Of a stretch of 64,000 nt of DNA, positions 1 through 7,812 are shown one piece after another (position 1 is the stretch's first letter; each line of letters begins with the position of its first letter). Under the pieces are notes generated by a model. The model saw only the letters and a list, made by a program, of their open reading frames with translations. It searched no databases and was not told the origin of the DNA. The stretch is taken from positions 7,333,130-7,397,129 of the forward strand of contig NZ_CP037920.1 in assembly GCF_007748195.1 (NCBI RefSeq). The letters are read 5' to 3'. The translations under genes were made by a program, and so were the position numbers. The stretch comes from Gimesia aquarii. Lineage in GTDB: Bacteria; Planctomycetota; Planctomycetia; Planctomycetales; Planctomycetaceae.

Positions 1-588
1 TTCGAACGGCTTTATCAACGGGCTGCGGCGAAACAATTGCTTGGAATAGTAAAGGAATTTCTGGGAGCCTGTTACGACATTTGTCATCAGGCTGTTGAGT
101 TTGAAGATATACCCGGTTCGATTCGGCAAATCACACACGCTGAAATTCGGATCAATAAAATTCATATTTCGAATGCCATCGAACTTGTGAATCCGTGGGA
201 GAATGAGGATGGTCGCACTCAGCTTGCAGAATACGCAGAACCCCGGTATCTACATCAGACAATCGGAAATTTAGCATCGGGTGATCTTTATCGGATCGTG
301 GACCTCACAAAGAAGTTTTTACTGGCACCAGATCCACGTATTAAGGAAACGGAAAAGCTCCGGGTTCATTTTCATGTGCCCATTGACGCCCAAACACTCG
401 GGCCATTAGGAACCACCTACCAGGAATTGAAGCACGCTTTAGCAACTGTGAAAGAGCTCGACTACGCACCACATCTGGAAGTTGAAACATACACTTGGGA
501 AGTCTTACCTGGCAATCAGAAGCTGGGTCTGGTCGACGGATTGACGCGTGAACTTCAAGCTGCCCGTAGTCTATTAGATACACTTTAA
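1..588 (+). CDS. eboE: EboE-like TIM-barrel metabolite traffic protein, 3' part
   Basis: The reading frame is open from base 1, so the 5' end lies outside the window; about 195 C-terminal residues are visible. The end has the pattern H-F-H-V-P at about residue 123, followed near the C-terminus by HLEVETYTWEVLP, which I recognise from EboE proteins (xylose-isomerase-like TIM barrel) of the eboABCDEF clusters. Those clusters are reported to move a biosynthetic precursor across the cytoplasmic membrane in algae and bacteria. The metal-binding type of barrel fits the H and E residues in these motifs. The rest of an ebo cluster would be expected upstream. The family call rests on recalled motifs; another sugar isomerase/epimerase-like TIM barrel is the alternative. 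Confidence 0.65.
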   Translation, partial: FERLYQRAAAKQLLGIVKEFLGACYDICHQAVEFEDIPGSIRQITHAEIRINKIHISNAIELVNPWENEDGRTQLAEYAEPRYLHQTIGNLASGDLYRIVDLTKKFLLAPDPRIKETEKLRVHFHVPIDAQTLGPLGTTYQELKHALATVKELDYAPHLEVETYTWEVLPGNQKLGLVDGLTRELQAARSLLDTL

Positions 589-611
589 ATAATCGATCAA
601 AGTAAACGACC

Positions 612-1703
612 ATGCGTGATTTGTTAGTCGAATTGGGAAAAGCAGTCCAACAAAAGAAATCCGTTTGCTATACCTGTCTGGTTGAAACCCGCGGATCCAC
701 TCCACAAAAACCGGGAGCCGCCATGCTCATCTTTCGAGATGGCTCTCAAATCGGAACTCTCGGGGGCGGTTGCGTGGAAGCGGAAGTGAAACGCCGCGCA
801 TTAAGACTGATCGATGCTGCTACACCTGAAATTATGACATTTCAACTCGACAGTGATTATGGTTGGGATGACGGACTGATTTGTGGAGGACGGATGAAAG
901 TTCTCGTCGATCCAATCAATACTGAAGAAGATTTATGTTACTTCCAATCCATGGCTCAACTGTTGGCAAGTGATCAGGGTTGCACCGAAGCAATTGTGAT
1001 TAACCCTGAATCAGCAGAAGGCGGAAGTGAAACAGATCGCTTTCTGATAGATGCGAACTCAACAATTATTGCCCAACGTGGTCAGCAAGAACCGCCGTCT
1101 CAATTACTAATGGGTTTGAAGCCGATCCAGAATCGACCTCGCCCCTATCTTAAAGCGGGTATTGCATATCTCACCTTTCATCAGACATGTGAGCTTGTGA
1201 TCGTTGGCTGTGGTCATATTGGCCAGAAAGTGGCAGAGTTGGCCAGCGATGTCGGATTCGAAATTATTGCCGCCGATGATCGTCAGGAATATTGTAATGT
1301 CGAACGATTCCCCACAGCAAAACATTTAATTGTTGGCAACTTTGATACGGCTCTTTCAGATCTTTCCATCACCAGGGATACGTTTATCATCATCGTCACC
1401 CGTGGTCATAATCATGACGAAGAAGCCTTGGGACATTTGGCAGAGTCACCAGCGCGTTACATCGGTATGATAGGCAGCAAACGAAAAGTGAAACTGATCT
1501 TTGAAGACTTGCTACGAACCGGCACACCCCGTGAGGCACTTGCGAAAGTTCATGCTCCACTTGGTTTTGACATTGGCTCTCAGACTGTTCCGGAAATTGC
1601 GCTAAGTATTGTCGCGGAACTAGTCGCCTATCGAAATCTGGATACCATTCCAACAGGCTATCAACGATCTAGCCTGGTAGAAGAAATTAAGGCTGTAAAC
1701 TGA
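612..1703 (+). CDS. XdhC/CoxI family protein
   Basis: The 363-residue protein has the two-domain layout of XdhC. The N-terminal XdhC_CoxI domain contains V-E-T-R-G-S-T-P-Q-K-P-G-A and G-G-G-C-V-E-A-E (residues 24-60), and the C-terminal Rossmann domain contains G-C-G-H-I-G-Q (about 200-206) and Y-I-G-M-I-G-S-K-R-K. The end carries H-A-P-L-G-F-D-I-G-S-Q-T-V-P-E-I-A, the usual XdhC C-terminal signature. XdhC family members bind the molybdenum cofactor and help insert its sulphurated form into xanthine dehydrogenase-type enzymes. No molybdo-hydroxylase gene is visible here, so the client enzyme is unknown. The gene starts 24 bases after eboE and may be co-transcribed with it. Confidence 0.9.
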   Translation: MRDLLVELGKAVQQKKSVCYTCLVETRGSTPQKPGAAMLIFRDGSQIGTLGGGCVEAEVKRRALRLIDAATPEIMTFQLDSDYGWDDGLICGGRMKVLVDPINTEEDLCYFQSMAQLLASDQGCTEAIVINPESAEGGSETDRFLIDANSTIIAQRGQQEPPSQLLMGLKPIQNRPRPYLKAGIAYLTFHQTCELVIVGCGHIGQKVAELASDVGFEIIAADDRQEYCNVERFPTAKHLIVGNFDTALSDLSITRDTFIIIVTRGHNHDEEALGHLAESPARYIGMIGSKRKVKLIFEDLLRTGTPREALAKVHAPLGFDIGSQTVPEIALSIVAELVAYRNLDTIPTGYQRSSLVEEIKAVN

Positions 1704-1741
1704 AATGAATAGCCTGTGAACAGGACGCTTTCAACCACCAT

Positions 1742-2101
1742 TTAGTCGTCCCATTCTTCTGGATCATCTGCGTCCATCTCTTCAGCTGACCGGATTTCAT
1801 CGATCTTCGATTCACCACGGCGGAATACAGCAACGACATCTTCGATAGGTACAACGAATAAAACATTGTCCGGTTCGAAATCCACGGGAATCGCATCACT
1901 CGGGTTGAAAAGCACTTTATCGTACTTCTTAATTGGAAAGTCATCATCCCGCTCGATCTGCACGCTGATTTCAACAACACGACCGGTAATATTCGGAATT
2001 TCTGCCTTATCGGGAAGTACAATACCCCCGCGCGTAGTATGTCGACTCTCATCTTTACGAATGAGAATCCTCATTCCCAGAGGTTCAACCCAGTTTGACA
2101 C
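1742..2101 (-). CDS. GroES-like co-chaperonin paralogue
   Basis: The 119-residue protein has the Cpn10 pattern: P-L-G-M-R-I-L-I-R near the N-terminus, a mobile-loop region followed by G-G-I-V-L-P-D, then G-R-V-V-E-I, K-Y-D-K-V-L-F and a final V-V-P-I-E-D-V-V-A-V. It is followed by an acidic tail of about 25 residues (many D and E) that standard GroES lacks. The start is GTG with GGGAGA seven bases upstream. No groEL gene is adjacent. It may act with a distant GroEL or as a divergent paralogue; the sequence between the roof loop and the C-terminus is less conserved than in a typical GroES. Confidence 0.8.
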   Translation of the reverse strand: MSNWVEPLGMRILIRKDESRHTTRGGIVLPDKAEIPNITGRVVEISVQIERDDDFPIKKYDKVLFNPSDAIPVDFEPDNVLFVVPIEDVVAVFRRGESKIDEIRSAEEMDADDPEEWDD

Positions 2102-2179
2102 TTAAATCTCCCAATTCTCTACTAAAAATACAACACAACGCAATTTAACAAAATAGCCAAAATTAGGGGCTATTTACAA

Positions 2180-2362
2180 TCATAGTCCATGACCATCAAG
2201 AAAAGAACCCCGAATTTGAATCTCAAAAGTTGGATCAGATGACTTATTTCTCCGAATAGTGGCAATTTCAATTACTCTTAATCCTGACAGGTTCAACAAT
2301 TCAGGCGTTCCCCTCATCACCGAAATTCTTTTAATTAGCACAGAACACCAAGGTATTTTCAT
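2180..2362 (-). CDS. possible small hypothetical protein (60 aa)
   Basis: An ATG at 2362 preceded by GAAGGCGAA opens a 60-codon frame ending at 2180. The product has alternating hydrophobic and charged residues (R-V-I-E-I-A-T-I-R-R-N-K; F-E-I-Q-I-R-G) that could form beta strands. I recognise no family. It lies alone between the GroES-like gene and the ferritin-like gene. It may be real because the ribosome site is reasonable, but a frame this short can arise by chance. Confidence 0.25.
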   Translation of the reverse strand: MKIPWCSVLIKRISVMRGTPELLNLSGLRVIEIATIRRNKSSDPTFEIQIRGSFLDGHGL

Positions 2363-2481
2363 TTCGCCTTCATTCGCATATAGTTGCAAAGTGTGAGTGC
2401 TATTCTATAAAAGTAATACCCAAACCCATTGGCGAGAGGATCACTAAATGATCCAGCCAATTCATTCTTCAGGAGCGAAAC

Positions 2482-2907
2482 ATGGACAAGCAAGCGATGA
2501 TCACTCATCTGAATCAGGATTTAGCAAACGAGCTTTCAGCGATCATTCAATATACTACATATGCTGCGAAAGCAACGGGCCCTTATCGACCACAATTGAC
2601 ACAGTTTTTTCTGGCAGAAGTACCCGACGAACAATTACATGCCCAATATCTGGCTAATAAAATCGTAGCACTAGGTGGTGAACCAACGACCGTTCCCACA
2701 AAAGTTGCCGAAGCACACACCAATCGAGAAATGTTAGAAGCCGTGTTAGCGGCAGAACAAGCGGCAACCGTAGGTTATACGCAACGTGCCAAAGAAGCAG
2801 AGGAATTTGGCGATAAAGGCATGGCCGTTCAACTGGAAGATATGGTTCGAGATGAAAGTGGCCATGCAGAAGAGGTAGAACGAATTCTCCGCGACTGGCC
2901 TTTGTAA
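2482..2907 (+). CDS. ferritin-like diiron protein (bacterioferritin type)
   Basis: The 141-residue four-helix protein shows the diiron ligand set of the ferritin family: E17, E50 with H53 in D-E-Q-L-H, E92 in A-A-E-Q-A-A, and E125 with H128 in D-E-S-G-H-A-E-E. The haem-binding methionine of true bacterioferritin is not evident. Such proteins oxidise and store iron or protect DNA from hydroxyl radicals. The start at 2482 has AGGAGCGAAAC immediately upstream, a strong ribosome site; an overlapping frame starting at 2448 is not coding. The gene is monocistronic and converges on apgM across a strong hairpin. Confidence 0.85.
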   Translation: MDKQAMITHLNQDLANELSAIIQYTTYAAKATGPYRPQLTQFFLAEVPDEQLHAQYLANKIVALGGEPTTVPTKVAEAHTNREMLEAVLAAEQAATVGYTQRAKEAEEFGDKGMAVQLEDMVRDESGHAEEVERILRDWPL

Positions 2908-2935
2908 GAAATCGAATTTACTGAAGTAAAGAGAG

Positions 2936-2960
2936 CTAGCCTGAATCGAATTCAGGCTAG
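2936..2960. terminator. bidirectional hairpin between ferritin-like gene and apgM
   Basis: Perfect 11-bp inverted repeat (left arm 2936-2946, right arm 2950-2960) with a three-base loop. It overlaps the apgM stop codon on the minus strand. It lacks a long T tract on the plus side and has only a T-rich stretch on the minus side, so it is a terminator by position rather than by textbook form. Confidence 0.6.
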
Positions 2961-4171
2961 TTCGTCAATGTCCCGAAAAAGAAGGGCATGAGTTGATGAC
3001 CTTTGGGAAGCAGTAAATTGCTCTTTCCCGCCGCAACTTCATCATAACTGGTTGCCTGATCGGGACGTACGTGCGTGCCACAAATTCCAAAAGGCACATA
3101 GCCATGGCTATGAGTTTTCGTTCTCAAAAATGTGGGATGATCAGGGCAAACTAAGAAACGGTACTCGCCTTGCTTTTTTAAGTAATCATGCACAGGCCCC
3201 ACGATGTGCTCATCGATCATTTCCAGGGCTTTGATTTTTTCCTGTACCTCACCTTCATGTGAAGCTTCATCTGTGGCCTCTACATGCACGACTACAAAAT
3301 CTGTCTTCTTCAGAGTTTCCATTGCAGCGCGGCCTTTGGCTGCGTAATCGGTATCAGTATAACCGGTGGCCCCTTCCACTTCGATTACTTCCCAGTCAAG
3401 TAAACGCCCCAAGCCTCTCAACAAATCTACTGCTGTGATCACAGCCCCTGTTTTACCAAATTGTTCATGAAAGGGTTTGAGCGCAGGTCTGCTTCCCTGC
3501 CCCCATAACCAGATCTGTGTTGCCGCTGGATGTTTGTCAGATCGATTTTGATTTTTTGATGATTTTGAAAACAGTTTCTTGCTGCGTTCCATCAGGTCGA
3601 GCATTAACTCACTTCCTCTGCCTGAGGGAAGGTCATGCTGAATTGGTTGGTCGGTTAAATCGTGAGGAGGAACTGTGAGTGTCCCTGAATCAAAAGGGGC
3701 ATCATCTCCACTCTGCCCTCGATAGATCAATAAATTGCGATAGCTGACGCCTTGATGAAATTCCCATTGCGGATCATCGGCAGTTTCCTCTTGAAGCAAA
3801 CCAACTAATTCTTCACCAACATCATTGGGAAGTTGAGATGCTGTGAAACTCGCCATGTTTCCCTCAGCAATCGTGACAAAATTACAACGGATGGCCCAGT
3901 CGTGAGCGCCTAACTCGATTCCCTGTGCGGCCGCTTCAAGAGGAGCGCGACCAGTATGATAAGTCAGAGGATCGTATCCAAAGAGACTCATTGTTCCCAC
4001 ATCACTGCCGGAGGGCATTGATGCAGGCACGGTATCAGTTCTCCCGAGAATCCCCTGAGAAACAACGGCATCCATATGGGAAACCTGGGCCGCCTGCAAA
4101 GGCGTCTTGCCACCTAATGTTTCTTGTGGCTCATCCGCACAACCATCTGGGATTACGAGAACATATTTCAT
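2957..4171 (-). CDS. apgM: cofactor-independent phosphoglycerate mutase, archaeal (ApgM) type
   Basis: The 404-residue protein begins K-Y-V-L-V-I-P-D-G-C-A-D, contains the metal-binding and nucleophile region M-P-S-G-S-D-V-G-T-M-S-L-F-G-Y-D and later D-H-P-T-F-L-R-T-K-T-H-S-H, all features of the ApgM branch of the alkaline phosphatase superfamily. It interconverts 3- and 2-phosphoglycerate in glycolysis and gluconeogenesis without 2,3-bisphosphoglycerate. The length fits the family (about 400). This archaeal-type enzyme is found in some bacteria, including planctomycetes. A low-complexity basic insert (about residues 193-215, K and S rich) lies in the middle. Confidence 0.92.
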   Translation of the reverse strand: MKYVLVIPDGCADEPQETLGGKTPLQAAQVSHMDAVVSQGILGRTDTVPASMPSGSDVGTMSLFGYDPLTYHTGRAPLEAAAQGIELGAHDWAIRCNFVTIAEGNMASFTASQLPNDVGEELVGLLQEETADDPQWEFHQGVSYRNLLIYRGQSGDDAPFDSGTLTVPPHDLTDQPIQHDLPSGRGSELMLDLMERSKKLFSKSSKNQNRSDKHPAATQIWLWGQGSRPALKPFHEQFGKTGAVITAVDLLRGLGRLLDWEVIEVEGATGYTDTDYAAKGRAAMETLKKTDFVVVHVEATDEASHEGEVQEKIKALEMIDEHIVGPVHDYLKKQGEYRFLVCPDHPTFLRTKTHSHGYVPFGICGTHVRPDQATSYDEVAAGKSNLLLPKGHQLMPFFFGTLTN

Positions 4172-4225
4172 CTTATTGACATTTACTCTCAGGTAGGATC
4201 AGGGAACGAAAAACGAAAGGGCAGC

Positions 4226-4266
4226 TACTTGCTTACTATCCTGAATTTAGGATCTTCCTGCAAGTA
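4226..4266 (-). promoter_or_regulatory. hairpin in the apgM leader or end of the upstream transcript
   Basis: A 7-bp outer stem (4226-4232 with 4260-4266) and a 5-bp inner stem (4238-4242 with 4249-4253) are separated by a 5x6 internal loop. It lies between the minus-strand Tat gene ending at 4339 and apgM starting at 4171. It may end transcription of the former, since the minus-strand bases that follow are T-rich, or sit in the apgM 5' leader. Confidence 0.4.
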
Positions 4267-4338
4267 ACTTGAGTTAGGAAATTATGTCATGCTCCTTTTC
4301 AAGAAGTGTCGTAGTTGATCTGGAGCAGAAACCTACGC

Positions 4339-5679
4339 TTATTTAGGTTGAGGATCAGACTCAACAAAATCGCGAGGCATTGGGATATCTTTTGTAATGA
4401 CGTTCCAAGAGGCACCCATTTCGCGGAATTGATTAAAATTCTTAGGTTTATATGAAAACTCTAATTGTGGAGTTTTCATCTTCGCTTGTCCTTTTTCGAA
4501 ATAGGAATGCATGGCAGCATCCAACACTCCAGTCATCAATAATGTTCTTTCGCAGGGATACGGTTCCTTCTTATGCACAAACAAATATTGAATCGCGTTT
4601 GAAAATGCCCGGAACAGATTGCGATTTCCCCAGGGACCAGGGAAAAACGTAGTCGCCTTGGGCTTTGATTCACCTTTCACACGACAAGCAAAATTCCAGC
4701 GAACGCCATTTGAACCAATCTTAAGCATCGTCGCACGAAAACCATCTTTATATTCCAATAGGATTCCATGAGGCTCTGACGTACCCTCTTTCCCAACCTT
4801 ATCAAAGAGAGACCGCTTCTTACTTCCTAGCTCCGCCTGCATCGCTGCCTCAGCGAGCTTCATTGACCAACGTCCTTCACGGCCCGCCTTGATCAATTCA
4901 TCTCCCTTCAAAAATTGAACAGATGAAACTCCAGTCTCTCCCCCTTTGCGAAATTCCACCATAGACTGCAAAACTTCTAACCCATGAATATCATATTTTT
5001 CAATGGGTCCGCCATGAATTGAGACTGCATCTTTTAATTCCGTTCCATAAGGTATTTCTAACGGAATGGTTCGTACTGCCAGAGGAACCGAACTACCAAC
5101 CATCATCGGAAACTCATATTTTCGAGAGGTGTCATACATCTCGCGCGCCCAATCCCAACGATAAGAATAATGCTTATCACTGAAAACAGGTACAAATCGT
5201 TTCGATTGTTTCATCACATCGACGATCTCATCGAAAAAACGTTTTCGGGGATACATAGTCTGACCATATTTTGTATCAGGATAAGTACCATGCTCACCGA
5301 TAGAGAGAACAGCATCGACCGCTAACTCCTTGCCTCCTAAGCATAATGCTTCACGAATTGTTTTATAAATCGGAATATTATTTTTTTTTGCAACACCCCG
5401 CGAAAGATCTCGATCTGTAAACTGATCACCATAAAAAGAAACGACATCACACTGTGGTTGTAGCAACTTCCCATTAAAAAGATACGGCCCTAAAAAGGGA
5501 TGCAAAATGTGATAGGCATGAGAAATGTAAAAAAATTCGGTATAAATGGCAGCTACCTGAGGACGCTTTGATTCAGCTGCTTCCGAAGCGAGCTTTTGCC
5601 AATTCAGACCGGTAGAACCAGCAAATGTTGCCGCACTCATTTTCAACAGTTCACGACGTGAAAGAAAATGGTTCGTCAT
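4339..5679 (-). CDS. Tat-exported protein of unknown family
   Basis: The 446-residue protein starts with a twin-arginine signal (S-R-R-E-L-L-K at 7-13, followed by an alanine-rich stretch), so it is probably exported folded. The mature part begins with a strand-turn motif P-Q-V-A-A-I-Y-T-E-F-F and has S-I-G-E-H-G-T-Y-P near residue 125 and S-D-K-H-Y-S-Y. This suggests a Rossmann-like or periplasmic sugar-related fold, but no cofactor glycine motif is present. I recognise it only as a type common in planctomycete genomes. The start at 5679 has AGGAG eight bases upstream. Its function is unknown; a Gfo/Idh-like relative that lost its cofactor site is one possibility. Confidence 0.7.
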   Translation of the reverse strand: MTNHFLSRRELLKMSAATFAGSTGLNWQKLASEAAESKRPQVAAIYTEFFYISHAYHILHPFLGPYLFNGKLLQPQCDVVSFYGDQFTDRDLSRGVAKKNNIPIYKTIREALCLGGKELAVDAVLSIGEHGTYPDTKYGQTMYPRKRFFDEIVDVMKQSKRFVPVFSDKHYSYRWDWAREMYDTSRKYEFPMMVGSSVPLAVRTIPLEIPYGTELKDAVSIHGGPIEKYDIHGLEVLQSMVEFRKGGETGVSSVQFLKGDELIKAGREGRWSMKLAEAAMQAELGSKKRSLFDKVGKEGTSEPHGILLEYKDGFRATMLKIGSNGVRWNFACRVKGESKPKATTFFPGPWGNRNLFRAFSNAIQYLFVHKKEPYPCERTLLMTGVLDAAMHSYFEKGQAKMKTPQLEFSYKPKNFNQFREMGASWNVITKDIPMPRDFVESDPQPK

Positions 5680-5833
5680 GAGGAAGGCTCCTGTAGTAGG
5701 ATCAATTTAGGTGGGATAAGTGCCTTCATCGTATCAAAATTGATTGATCTCTTCACCAATTTTATATATTGATTAACCAATTCTTACAAATATTTATAAA
5801 CAGATTACGTAAATTGCTATTGTGCATATAGCA

Positions 5834-5879
5834 CAAAAAAACTGCGATTCGACGCACTTTAGTATGTCGAATCGCAGTT
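5834..5879 (-). terminator. intrinsic terminator of isocitrate dehydrogenase
   Basis: A perfect 14-bp stem (5840-5853 with 5866-5879, 12-base loop) is followed on the minus strand by a seven-base T run. It lies 30 bases past the stop codon of the icd gene. A second small hairpin (5820-5825 with 5831-5836) follows immediately downstream. Confidence 0.9.
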
Positions 5880-5908
5880 ATCAATTTGATAGAACAAATG
5901 CAAATAGA

Positions 5909-7081
5909 TTATTGCATTTTGCGACAGATCGCGTCAGCCATCTCCTGAGTTCCAACGGCTGTAGGATCATTTCGATCGTCTTTGAGATCATAAGTCACAT
6001 CTTTGCCTTCAGCTATCACATCGGCAACAGCCTGATCCAGCTTTGTTGCCGCATCGTGTTCACCCAGATAATCGAGCATCATCTTTCCAGATAGAATCAA
6101 GGCAACGGGATTGACTTTATTCTGTCCTTTGTATTTGGGAGCAGAACCGTGTGTAGCTTCGAAGATAGCCGACTCAGGCCCAATATTCGAACCAGGGGCA
6201 ACACCCAAACCACCGACCAGACCAGCACACAAGTCGCTCAGAATATCGCCATACAAATTAGATGTGACAAGTACATCATATAACTCTGGTTTTTGCACAA
6301 GTTGCATGCACATGTTGTCAATCAGGCGTTCGTTGTATTCAATATTGCCACCACAGTCCGGTACTTGGCCTGCCAGTTTTGCATCAGGCTCAACACCTTC
6401 AGCGAGATCTTCCCACTCAAATTTGGCACCGTAGGCCTTGGCGACCGCACGCGTTTCGTCATACCACAGACCATCTGTAAATTTCATAATGTTTGCTTTA
6501 CAGATTGAAGTAACTGCTTTGCGCTTGTTATCGACAGCATATTTAAATGCGTAATTACAGATATCGCGAGTTCCCTGATACGACATCGGCTTGATACTCA
6601 CACCCGTCTCATTAACAGGAGTATTAATTTTTTTACCGGTTGCATATTCGTTAATCGTGTTGATTAGTGCGGCCGTGTTTTCTTCACCTGCTTGAAATTC
6701 AACACCCGCATACAAATCTTCCGTATTTTCACGAACGACGACCAAATCGACATTAGATTCAGAAAAGTAAGTCCGCACCCCTTTGTAAGTTTTGCAAGGA
6801 CGAATACAGGCATATAAGCCCAGCTCTTGTCGTAGAAATACATTGACACTACGGAAACCTTTTCCGATCGGAGTCGTAATAGGTGCTTTCAAGGCGACTT
6901 TGTTGGCCCGAATAGATTCCATGACTCGATCAGGGACGCTACCTTCAGCCTCTATCACTTCGATTCCACATTCCTGAACGTCCCAGTCGATTTTCACGCC
7001 AGTAGCATCAACACACTTACGTGTTGCTTCGGCAATTTCCGGACCAACTCCATCTCCCGGAATTAATGTGACTTTATACAT
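5909..7081 (-). CDS. icd: isocitrate dehydrogenase (isocitrate/isopropylmalate family)
   Basis: The 390-residue enzyme begins [15 protein letters not shown]. The start at 7081 is preceded by GAGGAAACG; a longer upstream frame is rejected because it adds a low-conservation segment. The substrate motif [15 protein letters not shown] matches isocitrate dehydrogenase rather than isopropylmalate dehydrogenase, and E-N-T-E-D-L-Y-A-G follows. In [12 protein letters not shown] the K-Y pair corresponds to the residues that select NADP in the E. coli enzyme, so NADP use is inferred. It converts isocitrate to 2-oxoglutarate in the TCA cycle. The gene is monocistronic with its own terminator. Confidence 0.9.
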   Translation of the reverse strand: MYKVTLIPGDGVGPEIAEATRKCVDATGVKIDWDVQECGIEVIEAEGSVPDRVMESIRANKVALKAPITTPIGKGFRSVNVFLRQELGLYACIRPCKTYKGVRTYFSESNVDLVVVRENTEDLYAGVEFQAGEENTAALINTINEYATGKKINTPVNETGVSIKPMSYQGTRDICNYAFKYAVDNKRKAVTSICKANIMKFTDGLWYDETRAVAKAYGAKFEWEDLAEGVEPDAKLAGQVPDCGGNIEYNERLIDNMCMQLVQKPELYDVLVTSNLYGDILSDLCAGLVGGLGVAPGSNIGPESAIFEATHGSAPKYKGQNKVNPVALILSGKMMLDYLGEHDAATKLDQAVADVIAEGKDVTYDLKDDRNDPTAVGTQEMADAICRKMQ

Positions 7082-7302
7082 CGTTTCCTCAAATACTTCT
7101 GATAAAAAAGGGCATGTAACCGGGAACTCAAGTTCGTGTAGCAATCCGAAAGGAGTATGCTGACTCTTGAAACCAAAGGCCACACTGGTTGATACTGAAT
7201 AGACAGTGCACAAGCAAGCTGTGACCGTATCAAAACAGAAATCGCTTTTCAACTATACGCGATGAACGGCACTTACTTTTCAAGCCAATCGGATGAATTC
7301 AG

Positions 7303-7620
7303 ATGATTCAACGCTTTTTCAGCAATTATTTTCTCCGACACCAAAACAGGCTCAATCAAATCCTGCATATGATTGGAGTTCCGCTGACATTCGGAGGATT
7401 GATTGGATTTGGATTAGCCAACCAGTGGGTTTTGGCCGGAATCGCGTTCTTTGCGGGATACGCTTTACAGTTTTTGGGTCACTTTATTGAACAGAATGAC
7501 GCGGGAGAAGTCATTCTACTAAAGAAAATGCTGGGAAAGCCTTACACAGAGTTCGGGCCAAATGCACAAAAACATATGAATTTTGACCAATCGTCAAAAA
7601 AGTCAAGTTGTAACGATTAA
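7303..7620 (+). CDS. Mpo1-like (DUF962) membrane protein
   Basis: The 105-residue protein has two hydrophobic segments (about 20-38 and 42-60) and the family's conserved histidine motifs, H-M-I-G-V-P and G-H-F-I-E-Q-N. The yeast member Mpo1 is an iron-dependent dioxygenase that cleaves 2-hydroxy fatty acids in alpha-oxidation. The histidine motifs are consistent with iron binding, but the bacterial role is untested. The gene stands alone between the icd promoter region and the TolC-family gene. Confidence 0.85.
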   Translation: MIQRFFSNYFLRHQNRLNQILHMIGVPLTFGGLIGFGLANQWVLAGIAFFAGYALQFLGHFIEQNDAGEVILLKKMLGKPYTEFGPNAQKHMNFDQSSKKSSCND

Positions 7621-7735
7621 ACAGCCGATATCGAAAATAGTGATTTTACCAAACGGGCAGCTTGTGCTCCGAACCATTGTTTCACACACAAAATTGGTTG
7701 TCAGCGCGCATTGGTGAATTCTCCCAGAATTACTA

Positions 7736-7787
7736 TCGATTATGAACCCTAAGTGGTTATGAAAAAACACTTTGTAACCATAATCGA
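7736..7787 (+). promoter_or_regulatory. hairpin just upstream of the TolC-family gene
   Basis: The 3' arm 7775-7787 pairs continuously with two 5' blocks, 7754-7759 (inner, 6 bp) and 7736-7742 (outer, 7 bp), leaving an 11-base bulge. It ends 25 bases before the start codon at 7813 and does not cover the ribosome site (AAGGA at 7801-7805). Its role is unknown. Confidence 0.35.
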
Positions 7788-7812
7788 CGTTCATGTCTTT
7801 AAGGATGGATAC

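Noticed and set aside
2448..2657. Frame overlapping the ferritin-like gene
   Set aside because: It lies in another frame over the true start region; the ribosome site and diiron motifs support the gene at 2482.
7082..7252. 57-residue N-terminal extension of isocitrate dehydrogenase
   Set aside because: The extension is not conserved in the family, and the ATG at 7081 has a strong ribosome site.
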